From positions 1 to 33,021 of the forward strand of contig JAYMSP010001357.1 of NCBI GenBank assembly GCA_036897095.1: 33,021 nt of DNA. Reading direction: 5' to 3'. Shown here piece by piece: positions 1 to 9,323 of this stretch. A program made the translations under genes and the position numbers. Within the stretch, counting starts at the first letter, position 1, and the number at the start of each line of letters is the position of its first letter. The notes below the pieces were generated by a model that saw nothing but the letters and a program-made list of their open reading frames with translations, was not told the DNA's origin and made no database searches. This DNA comes from Plantago elongata. Taxonomy: Eukaryota; Streptophyta; Magnoliopsida; Lamiales; Plantaginaceae.

Positions 1-842
1 CACAACCTGAATCATTGTGCCCTTTTCTGATATAGTGATATATGTTCCTTACAGTTCCTGTTATTAGCTGGTGAAACTTCTACCAGCAGGGTATAAAAAA
101 GAATTTGAATATATTAGAGAGTTGGCAATATATTCCTTTAGATAATAATTGGGGGCCCGGGTATCTTACTGAACTGATCTGGGATATGAGTTGATCTACA
201 GACAACGAATATCTATTTTCGTGTATAATCTTAGTGGATCTGGGTTGTCTAGTCATAGACTCTTAGTTGCTGCATAAATAACGTCTTTGTAGTTTTCCTT
301 GTTCTTATTTGGTTTTCTGCGAAAGCACAGGCGTAAAAGGGAATCAGCCCCCCATCTGTAGCTATTAAGAAAGTAGAACAGTTAACTCAAGTGTTACTCG
401 ATTTAAATGTAACAGAGTCTTCTCTATCAATGTTGGCTACGGTTGCTGAAATGTAATGTTATGCATTTAAAATGCCTTGCCGATTTTCCTTTTTTTGTCC
501 CGCAGAGAACCCTGAAAATTTGTGTCAAGTGTAAAGAAATACAGACACTGTATTGACCACACAGAGTGTTTGTGTGCTTCCACCTTTTTACCCCCAAGTC
601 TGGGTGCTGGTCCTCTAATTTTCTAGGAAGTATGGTCCTTCCTTCTAGTTGTTATTATTTTCTTTAGACTACATTTGGCTTTTGTTGGCAATTGGTAGCT
701 TCAGCTGTGTCAACTTCTGTGCTGAGGAAAATTTAAACATGCTCATATGTCCTTAATTACATAATATGATTCTTAAATTCTTTAGCACTCACTATATATG
801 TAATATGAAACTGGCATTCATTTTATCCTTTTCCTCTTCTAG
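1..842 (+). other. 3' part of the last PRP18 intron
   Basis: No exon can be read here that continues into the PRP18 exon at 843. The stretch is T-rich and ends in a pyrimidine tract followed by AG at 841-842, a normal plant acceptor. I looked for the family segment that should precede the exon (an aromatic, Cys and Lys-rich end of the preceding exon) and did not find it, so the upstream exons must lie outside the window. The intron is therefore at least 842 bases long. Confidence 0.7.
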
Positions 843-1301
843 GTTCTACCTGATGATATACGCCGAGCACTGATGTACATTGTCAATTGCTGCATCGATC
901 GCGATTACCTAGCTGCAATGGATCATTATATTAAACTAGCTATTGGAAATGCTCCGTGGCCCATTGGTGTTACTATGGTTGGTATCCACGAACGTTCCGC
1001 TCGTGAAAAGATTCATACTAACAGTGTGGCACACATCATGAATGACGAGACCACTCGTAAGTATTTGCAATCTATAAAGAGATTGATGACATTTGCCCAG
1101 CGGCGTTATCCTACTATGCCATCCAAAGCTGTTGAATTCAACAGCTTGGCAAACGGTAGTGATTTGCAGTCACTACTAGCAGAGGAGAGGTTTTCTGGAG
1201 GAAAGCAACCTCAGTCACTATTATCGGAAGAGAGGTTTTCGGGTGTAAAGCAACATGCTGAGGAGACACTTCTCTTAATGCCTGCTCCTAAGGATGAGTA
1301 G
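843..1301 (+). CDS. PRP18: Pre-mRNA-splicing factor 18 (PRP18), last exon, partial
   Basis: This is the C-terminal exon of PRP18, the U5 snRNP-associated factor that acts in the second catalytic step of splicing in the nucleus. The exon opens right after the AG at 841-842 with VLPDDIRRAL, in frame with the rest (152 codons plus stop). It carries the most conserved part of the Prp18 domain: the helix CCIDRDYLAAMDHYIKLAIG, then the invariant loop around GNAPWPIGVTMVGIHERSA, then VAHIMNDETTRKYLQ and KRLMTF. A plant-style tail follows (EFNSLANGSDLQSLLAEERF). The N-terminal SFM/PRP4-like region and earlier exons are off the left edge. One oddity is that the tail unit QSLLAEERFSGGKQ is duplicated in tandem. 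ATG 873 is an internal methionine, not the gene start. Identification is from family motifs and is firm. Confidence 0.95.
   Translation, partial: VLPDDIRRALMYIVNCCIDRDYLAAMDHYIKLAIGNAPWPIGVTMVGIHERSAREKIHTNSVAHIMNDETTRKYLQSIKRLMTFAQRRYPTMPSKAVEFNSLANGSDLQSLLAEERFSGGKQPQSLLSEERFSGVKQHAEETLLLMPAPKDE
1167..1256 (+). repeat. In-frame 45-bp tandem duplication in the PRP18 tail
   Basis: Two adjacent 45-bp units (1167-1211 and 1212-1256) encode QSLLAEERFSGGKQP and QSLLSEERFSGVKQH. They differ at a handful of mostly silent positions, so the duplication is not very recent. It lies after the folded Prp18 domain, in the variable plant C-terminal extension. Confidence 0.9.
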
Positions 1302-2752
1302 CTAACATTGTAGAAGAGAATTTGTTTATGACCTTTAACATTATGGTCTTACATTTGATTTTGCTTGTGCGGACCTTGTAATCTGTATGATAAATCAGTA
1401 TCTCGGTTATATTTCCCTCCCAAGTCATTATGTAAGCTTTCATTGAGTACATAAACTGATTAAGCTGATGCGTGAATATTACATAGTTGTAACTTATTAG
1501 GGCTTATGTTAGATTCTGCTACAGGTCGATGGGCTGTCAGATTCAATAGTAAGGCAACGAACATGCAGCATGTTACGTCATAAACTTTGCTAATGTGTAT
1601 GTTTATAGCTAGACAACACTGCTGGGGAATGGAATGATGCTTTTGCTCCATTCATATTGCTTTCTTTCATTATCACTAGATGCCAATGAATCTTAAACCG
1701 AAAGGAATTATGCTGCAATAGTAGAAAGGAAGTAGTGTTGTCATCAAAATGACTCATTTCCACTGAGGCCAACAATCTATTCGTTGCTTAAGGCTACTTG
1801 TGCATACAAATGTGGACAATGGTGTGATGGGACGCTAAATTTATTAAAATGGACAAGTAAAAAAAGCATGACAATGGAACATCATAATTCTTGCTTTGCT
1901 CGAGTGAAAAAAGTGTGAAAATATGTCATAAAAGCGCCTAATTTTAACAAGAAGAATGTATTGACAAATGGAATTAAACATGTAACTTGAAACTATTCAT
2001 TTCATCACACGCCGCACTATTTATAGAGTTAGTATATTAATTTCATATCAGATCTCTTTGTAATTTAATTTTTGTAGCATTTGTGAAATTAAATTTCAAT
2101 AGATATAGTGTAATCAAGTATTTAAAGTAAAACGTAAATAAAGTTTTGTCACTGAATCTATTGTTCCTCATCTCTTTACGATCATAAGTAATTGATTTTG
2201 TTTTGAGCGTAGCGTGTAAGAATGTTTTAAACCTCGTGTGTAGGTAAGTTGGTGCGTAGCATATTTGCTACCCTAATTTTATCGTTTTTCTATCCTCAAT
2301 AATTAAATGTAACTACTAAATTTTAATTTAATTGCTACATTTTTCTTTATAATTGTTAAAATAATAAACACATTTATAAGTTCGAACCTTCCATAAATAA
2401 TTATATAGATATATAACGAGTTTGACTCATAAAAATATTAATCGAATATAGTAAATATCGGAACCACATGAAAAATGACCACCCTCATTTATTGATGAAC
2501 AAAGATGGAAGGACAATGTGTTCCCCACAGAGGCACATCACATCATCCCACGTCCCAAAATTCCAACCCAAACGTGTCACTCTTTCACCTCACTCACTCT
2601 TTCTCTCTCTACCCTTTTTTACTCTCACAAACTACAAAACCGAAACAGAAAAATAATGAAAATAAAATAAACAATCACAGGAGAGGAGAGAGAGAAAGAG
2701 CATCCATCATCACATAAAACAGACAAACACCGCACAAACACCTCAATTTCCG
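1302..2752. other. Intergenic: PRP18 3' UTR and SKIP17 promoter
   Basis: This is 1.45 kb without a supported gene. The first few hundred bases should be the PRP18 3' UTR. The rest becomes strongly AT-rich between about 1900 and 2460. From about 2560 composition changes to C/T-rich (run of TCTTTCACCTCACTCACTC type at 2581-2625), then purine-rich GAGAGGAGAGAGAGAAAG at about 2680-2700. This resembles a plant pyrimidine-patch core promoter and 5' UTR. Short open frames here (for example 2468-2717) show no family signal. Confidence 0.6.
2581..2632 (+). promoter_or_regulatory. Pyrimidine-rich core promoter / 5' leader of the SKIP17-like gene
   Basis: A CT-dominated stretch (CACTCACTCTTTCTCTCTCT and neighbours) lies 120-170 bases before the start codon at 2753. 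Such Y patches are common around plant transcription starts. No clear TATA box was seen at the right distance. The call rests on composition and position only. Confidence 0.4.
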
Positions 2753-5700
2753 ATGGACACCAGTCTCCTCCACCGCACTGCCGTCACCTCCGCCACTCCC
2801 AAGCTCCGCCGTCCTTCTCCCACAGTCGACGCGGCCCGAAGCCCGGCCCCGAGCCCGAATCCGATGGACGTGATGCTGGAGTCATTTCTCGGGATGTTCG
2901 ACTCCTCTGAGGTAGCTCTGGACGTTGCCTTTGACAGGATTGTCGAATCCAGGACCTATGATTCGGAGAAGAGTGACGTCATCCAGCGAGCTCTCAAGCT
3001 CGGCTCGGCTCTCACTGAAGCCGCCAAGAGATCGGCTAGGAGGTTCAATTACATGCATAACGCTGCCGTTTGGCCCTTGCCGTCCGATCTCACTATCAAG
3101 GTATTGATTGCTGTTCGATTCTCGATTTTCTGGATCTGTGTTTTCTTTTTGTTTATGTTTGGTTGATTTGATGAATTGGTAATTTGATTAGAAGATCTCT
3201 TCATTTGTTAGTCTATGCTTACAGTTGAGCTGATTTGGTAGAAGATAATAGATAGTTCAATGTGTCTTAGCTAGATTACATGATTGCTTAACTTAGTAGT
3301 GTAGGTGATTGATAAACAATAGCTGTGGATATTGTTGTTTGAGAGTTGCTCGTTGAATGCTTGCAATCACTTTTGCTGAAGTGGTAGAAGAGAACTGATA
3401 GTTTATGTATCTTAGCCAGAGTATACTCAGTAGTGTAGGTGATTGAGCTACTGATATACAGTAGCTGTGGAATTGTTGTTTGAGAGTTTCTCGTCGAATG
3501 CTTGCAATTTGCAAATTTAATTGTGTTGAAATGGTAGAAGATAATGAAATATTTAATGCATCTTAGTCAGAGTAGATGGTTATTTAGATTGTAATGTAGG
3601 TCATTGTGTTGTGATTACATGTGAGTCTGTGACATTGTTGTTCACGAGTTGGTTCATGGATATGTACAATCGCTCCTGCAGAAATGGTAGGAGATAACAA
3701 AAAACAGTTGGTGCTTGGTGGTAAAATATATGATTGTTTAGCTTAGTAGTGTAGGTAATCGATATACAATCGCTGTTGAAGTTGTTACTGAAGAGTTATT
3801 CTGGGTTGGATTTTTGTGTTTCCAGGTGTTCTCTTTGCTCAATACTCAAAGTGTATGTTATGCGGCAGCTACATGCTCATTGTTCCGCAAGTGTGCGGCC
3901 GATCCAATATGCTATACTTGTGTTGACTTGATCACAGCTGTTCCAAAGGTTGATAACCTGGTGGTTTCGACCATGATTCAACGAGCTGGAAAATATCTGC
4001 GGTAAGATCCATTGGGAACTTTGTGCTTGCTTTGGAGTTTAATTTTGCTAAATTGTCTGTTTCTTCATCTGTTTCTACCTTACAAAGCTGTGTGTCCTAT
4101 CCTTGGCTGTCAAAGTCACAATCTCATACCTGATTGATATACACTTCAGATATTTTCTTTCCAGTAAATGATACCGAATTTCTCAGTAAACTTTGCTTTT
4201 CCTCTTGTGGAAAACGAACTTCTGATCTTTTGATTGGTTTAAAATTGGCACAAGAATCTTCTACCTGCTGTTTTTGCTTTTTGGATAGTTGGAGGAATAT
4301 GAGCAAATTTCTGTATCTTTTATGCATGTTTAGTTGCTGTTTGTCTTACAAATTGACTAATTGTAGGTGTTTTAAGCTTGGGCTTGTTCCCTGTCCATCG
4401 ACTGCATCGAAGCGTTCATTGAGGAATTCCTTAGATAAGTCTGGGTTCTCGTGGAATGATAAAAGGTCTCGACAAGTGAAAGAGACTCATGTTCTCACTA
4501 GGTCTTGTCTGTCCCCGTTGATCTCTGGTGGTGATGCTCCAGGGTAAAATATTTGAATTTATTGCTATACTTGGCTGCATTTCTGGAAATTAGTTGTCTT
4601 TTGTTCGTAGGACCTTGCCACTTCTTCTCATCCTGCTTTTTTTCTCTCCTGTGTAAGGGCTCTTTTGAGGCAGCTGCATCTTCACAATATTGAGAGAATA
4701 GACAACACATCAGTTGTTGCTGCAATATCATCCTGTCCCTCATTAATTGATCTGGAAATTGTTGGACTGTGAGTATCACTACATTCTAATTGCATAACTT
4801 GGACCGTTGAAGTATCTTTGCATTTCTTTTTTAAATAATAAAATGATCCTTTGGTGTGTATCAAACAGATGCCCCTTATGGGCCAGGGTTAACTTGTCCT
4901 AAATAAAAATATGAATTCATAGTATGAGATATAAACTGAACTCTTTTCGATCCTTGTCTGTTGTAATGTCCAGGAGAATTATATATTTTTCATGGAAACA
5001 TAGCTTTAGAACTTGACTAAATGTCTATTTAAAGGGACTGTGGGGTTTTAATGCTGAACCTATCTCTTTTGCAGTTTTTAGAATGGGTCTTTCCTGTAGC
5101 AAGATGCATGTGTTACGAACTCTTAGTGGTTGCAATCTCTGCATGGTGTTGCTGATAGTTTTATATGTTCAGTATGGATTTCTTTTTCTCTGCCCTCATT
5201 TTGACCGATATAGAAGATTGCTATTTCACAGTACTAAGTTGGTTGAGGCTTCTATCTTTTCTGCAGCTACTTCGATGTATTTGATTTTCTTATAAGGCCT
5301 ACTGCTGCTGCTGCAGTAGCTGGCTCTTGTTGTTAGTATGTTGCTTCTTTCAACATTTCAAACCAAGTTGAAGTATTCAAAGTATTTATGCAAGCATGTC
5401 AGAATGTCCTCTCACCTTAATCCCTTGATAGCTAGCAGATGTGTTGGAAATTTACCTCCACTATGGTTATTCTGTTATCTTGATATCAGCTTATTTTTCA
5501 TTTAACAGCCATGTTGAACTAGGGCAGGCTCTAGACGCAGTGAGTTCATCTTGCCCTCTGATAGAGCGGTTATTTTTTGAATCATCACCAACAGGTACCT
5601 TTTAACCCCGACTCATTTTACAATTGATTATAGGAAAGCAGTTCCCTTATATTGGAGTATCATTTTTCAGGAAGAGACGACACTTTAAAAGTGAATACAT

Positions 5701-6941
5701 GCGATGATCTGGTGATTAAATGTCCCTATATATCTGTGTTAGCACTCAGAGGATTTAAGTTACAGGACTCTAAACTGCGGATACTTGTCAAGGTAAGCTT
5801 GCATGTTCTCCATTAAAAAAAATAAGGCATGAATACTATTTTATGCATTCTTTACTTCTCCTCTTTCCTGTCTTCCAAATGTTCGGTTTAAATAGAAAAT
5901 CACTTACATACCATGTCCTTTCAGGGGTTCCGGTATCTAAAGCATGTTGACTTTTCAACATCCTACGCAGTTACTGGAGAATTTCTTAGGTATGTTAATG
6001 ACAATTTTCCATGTATCTGTTTTAGATTATGTGTTTGGTTGATGTTATTGCATTTTTGCTTGTGTTTCATTAATAATCTACTGTCCTGCTTTTAGGTATG
6101 GCGGCGCAAACTTATTGGAGGTTTTGGGTTTACGGGATTGTATGCATCTGAGAGAAGTAAGGACAGAACTTATACATTCTCCATATAATTGGAAATTGAA
6201 TTTTAGATGAATACAAAGAAAGATCCACCGTAATATGTGCATAATTTGTGTCATCCAGGCTGAAATATCGAGGTTATTGTCAACAATTCTTACTGGACGC
6301 TTCAAGTACCTCAGGCACCTTGTGAGTGCAAAAAGCAATCTTTTGCACATTTTATTTTATGTCTTTTATTTTCTTTCTGGTATTGATGTCCTAGATTCAG
6401 CAAGTTTTCTTGTTGGCCTGTTTACAGGATGTATCTAACCGGGAGGGTCTTGCATCTGATACTGATTGGTATCGTCGTATCTCTCCAAGGTATGCTAATT
6501 TAAGTCTTTTCTTCCTTGCATGTTCACAGTAATCTGCCTTTTATTCATTCATTCTAAGAAGGATTTCTTAATCTCTGCAGGTTTGCTGCATGTTTGAGCG
6601 AGTTATTGAAGGAAAGGCCTCATTTGCATGTGCTTGCAGAGTTTCCCCCTGAAGGAAGGCAATGAGTTTATATATGGTGTTGATGTATTTCGAGTACTAT
6701 TGTCCTAACATGTCATACTGACTTCTGTTTTATGATCAACAGCTTTCTGGAGGAACCAATGATCAGCAGCAGTGACATGAGTAGTGATTTTGATTCACCT
6801 CTGCTGACAAGCAGCAGCCGTTCTCGTACATCTGGTGGTTCATCTGTTTTTACTAATTCATCAGATGGCAATTACAATAGTGATCAAAGTAGCGGGCATG
6901 AAGAGAATCCAGATTTTGTTGATGAAATGCGTTTGCTGTGA
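2753..6941 (+). CDS. SKIP17: F-box/leucine-rich repeat protein, SKIP17 type, 12 exons
   Basis: Probable substrate-recruiting subunit of an SCF (SKP1-cullin-F-box) ubiquitin ligase. Coding exons: 2753-3100, 3826-4001, 4367-4543, 4658-4768, 5509-5594, 5671-5792, 5925-5989, 6096-6156, 6259-6321, 6428-6489, 6581-6658, 6743-6941. They join in frame to 515 codons plus stop. The F-box is at about residues 106-150, from VWPLPSDLTIKVFSLLNTQS through ATCSLFRKCA, and is split by intron 1. Irregular leucine-rich segments follow (LRQLHLHNIERID, SLIDLEIVGLHVEL, LALRGFKL, FRYLKHVDFSTSY, LLEVLGLRDCMHL, FKYLRHLDVSNREGLASD). From about residue 450 there is a Ser-rich acidic tail. The order and wording of these segments match the SKIP17 family. 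All introns are GT-AG except the last, which is GC-AG. The first ATG of the open frame was taken; a second Met (MDVMLESFLG) is at codon 38. Substrate is unknown. Confidence 0.9.
3231..3810 (+). repeat. About four diverged copies of a ~150-bp tandem repeat in SKIP17 intron 1
   Basis: Landmarks recur in order: GGTAGAAGATAA-type (3237, 3383, 3533, 3686), then GTAGTGTAGGTGATTGA, then ACAATAGCTGTGG, then TTGTTGTTTGAGAGTT, then CGAATGCTTGCAAT. Periods are 146, 150 and 153 bp, with an incomplete last unit that ends shortly before the acceptor at 3825. The array fills most of the 725-base intron. Confidence 0.8.
6659..6742 (+). other. GC-AG intron (last intron of the SKIP17-like gene)
   Basis: Exon 11 ends with GAA GGA AG at 6658 and the next bases are GCAATG, not GT. 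Joining to the AG at 6741-6742 completes a Ser codon and gives EFPPEGSFLEEP, continuing the family's wording at this site. Reading through instead gives a stop within three codons. No GT donor nearby restores the frame. The intron is 84 bases. Confidence 0.8.
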
Positions 6942-6976
6942 GGGAGTGGTGTTCAGGCTTCAGACATTTAAATCGG

Positions 6977-6982
6977 AATAAA
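6977..6982 (+). terminator. Putative poly(A) signal of the SKIP17-like gene
   Basis: AATAAA lies 36 bases downstream of the stop codon at 6939-6941. Confidence 0.45.
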
Positions 6983-7288
6983 CTTGACTGGTATTAATTA
7001 TTTATGGCTGTTGTAAATTTGAGCTACCGACTATGGCAAATGCCGAGTGGCTTTAAGTTGAACTCATTTTCTGAGTGACTAAAGATGTTTAGGTATCATC
7101 AATTGCTATAATTAGGAAATAGTAAGAAGCATTTATATAAGTTACTCCCTCTCTGATTACATGGAACCGTGCCATGGAAATTCATCCACTATCAAGCTTA
7201 TGTGGCTCGATTTCTGCCTCTGTTAGACCGTATGTGACAATGAGAGGCTGCAACAGTAGGTTTTAAAAGATTATCTTCAATTTTGCCG

Positions 7289-7372
7289 TGTGATTTGTAA
7301 GGTTTTAACAGATTATGTTCGTGCTGCACCTGTGATTTGTAAGGTTTTAAGAAATTATGTTCGTGCTGCAAC
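7289..7372 (+). repeat. Two-copy 42-bp tandem repeat
   Basis: Units 7289-7330 and 7331-7372 both read TGTGATTTGTAAGGTTTTAA then (C/G)A(G/A)ATTATGTTCGTGCTGCA. They differ at three or four positions. A degenerate partial unit (GGTTTTAAAAGATTATCTTC) precedes at about 7259. Confidence 0.85.
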
Positions 7373-8540
7373 TGTGCACATGGTTCATGGTTGAACCAGG
7401 ACTCTACCTGAAATCCCGATTTAGTACTAGGGCTTATTTGGAATTTGGACCTACAAGTCTTGTGCGTGTTCTGGACATAAATTAGTATGGTGAGCTAATA
7501 TATCATCCGGAAGTAGTAGTAACCACTCTGATCTAACATACTGTGTTCGATCAATTAGTAGTTGAGTAGTATAGAATTAGTATCGGAATTTGAGTTACGT
7601 ATGGATTTGGTCGGCCAGCATCAACTAGTATATAGTATTCATGGTAGTAAATCAACCTGAAATAAAATTTAAAATATTAAAACAAATTTCAATTATAACA
7701 TTAATAATATACAATTCACTTAGAAATTTTAAAACGTTGTTTACTTTATAAATTTCCTTTTCATTTTCAGATAATGTCTCTGAAGTTTTTAGAGACTTCG
7801 GGTCTTCTCCGGTGCATCCTACTCATAATAAATGAGAAATACACGAAATGACATACGGGTCTTCTATGTCAAATATAATTCAAACTTGAAAACTCTGTTA
7901 GAAACATAAACCACAATAGATGTAAAATACTTCAAAATTTTGATAATTCCATTTGAGAACTCAATTCGAAGAAAAACAAACTCAAAGTTTAGGATAAATA
8001 CAAGTTGTATAGTATATAATTAGAAGATTAGACCATACTATATAAGAAAAATACTTTAAGAAACGAATACCTCCATCTTCGGGACTAATGTGAAGGGTAT
8101 TAATTTCAAGATCAAAGAAGCTATAAGAATGTTAAATGCAACTAAAAAAATCTGAGAAAATATACTTATGATGTTAATTTTCAACTTAGTAATTCAATCT
8201 AACGGGTAAATAATTTTAAAAATGATGTAAATATGAATTGGGAACTTAATTAGAAGTGCAAGCTACATTATTTGAATAACCAATCTAACAATCAGATAAC
8301 TCTTACTTACAAACTCCATGTGACATTTAAAAACATGGAAATTTAGTTAGGATGTCAACCAACTCTAAGAATGTCATGATTGTAATTTGAGAACTCAATT
8401 CGAAAAATAACCAAATTTTACTAAAGTGATGATGCAAATTCTAGAAATAAATTTGATGGGTAAACTGAACTCTTGATTGGAATAACTCCTACTTGGTAAT
8501 CATATTTCGAATACAAGTCATCATTGATTTGTGTGTGGGT

Positions 8541-8553
8541 GGGGGGGGGGGGG
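8541..8553 (+). repeat. G homopolymer (13 G)
   Basis: A run of 13 G follows GTGTGTGGGT. It is unusual in this AT-rich setting and may form a quadruplex or be length-uncertain in the assembly. A similar G13 run occurs at 19690-19702. Confidence 0.9.
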
Positions 8554-8941
8554 CGAACCGTATAGTGTGAAATTAACTATGTTTGTAAAAATAATATTTT
8601 TTTTTGTGTCTTAAGTGATGTGAAACATGCCACCGGGGTTGGAAAAAACCCGCAACATGTGAAATTATGTTTGTAAATTTATGATCGTTTTGTATGTGTG
8701 GTGGGGTGACCAAATGCAACTACGGGTTTGTTGGGAACAAACCTTTGATTGTTTTGTATTTTGGTTTGGTTTGAGAGATGCAATTTAAAAAAATGTATGT
8801 TAAATCTTTAACATGTTAGTTTGTAGGACCCAATACAACATATATGTTATCAACCCGTCGGGTCTCGAAAGGGTTAAGACTTCATCATACTCCTTTCAAA
8901 GAAGTTATGTTATGATTAGTCGTATTTTTATTTTTTTTATA

Positions 8942-9059
8942 GTTAGCGTAAATACAGATCCATAATTTAATAGTGGAATAGTGGATGAAGGTCTTCCTGC
9001 CGATACCATGACCAACGTTGTTCACATATATTTGACTACCTTATTTTTTCGACTAATTA
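8942..9059 (+). repeat. Dispersed coding-like repeat, copy 1
   Basis: About 115 bp related to 19780-19891, from GTTAGCGTAAAT to TTTGACTA and TTTTTTCGACTAATTA. One frame reads DEGLPADTMTNVVHIYLT, and the other copy reads DEEGLPNDTTTDVIHINLT. Both lie in intergenic repeat-rich DNA. I do not recognise the source. Confidence 0.7.
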
Positions 9060-9323
9060 TTTTTTTTCTTTCTATTAATTATTAAAAGTAAATTATGGGG
9101 TTAATACTTATTTTTTTATGAGTATGGGGTGTACTGGGGAGTTTCTGACATCAAATAATCGGTTCTTAATAATCCAAATTCCAACACATATCCCGAAATG
9201 AGTTTCTAATCATAGCCTAGAGTCGTGTTAGTGTTATTTCATACAATAGCAACATAACGAGCTATAAAACAAAACAAAACAAAACCCAAAATCGAACAGG
9301 CAAACCAGCTGATCACACCTCCC

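Larger units (their letters stand above)
6942..9323. other. Intergenic: SKIP17 3' UTR, repeats, WDR5 promoter
   Basis: A poly(A) signal AATAAA lies at 6977-6982, 36 bases after the SKIP17 stop. From about 7640 to 8500 the DNA is AT-rich and holds degenerate repeats, including an exact 16-bp word GAGAACTCAATTCGAA at 7955 and 8389. From 8520 to 8900 a G run and short direct repeats occur (GTGAAATT..ATGTTTGTAAA at about 8568 and 8660). At 9255-9290 an AAAAC-repeat leader precedes the WDR5 start. No gene is supported. Confidence 0.6.

Noticed and set aside
841-1301. ATG at 873 as the gene start of a 142-residue protein
   Set aside because: Family wording VLPDDIRRAL lies directly upstream in frame to the AG at 841-842, so this Met is internal to a larger PRP18 protein.
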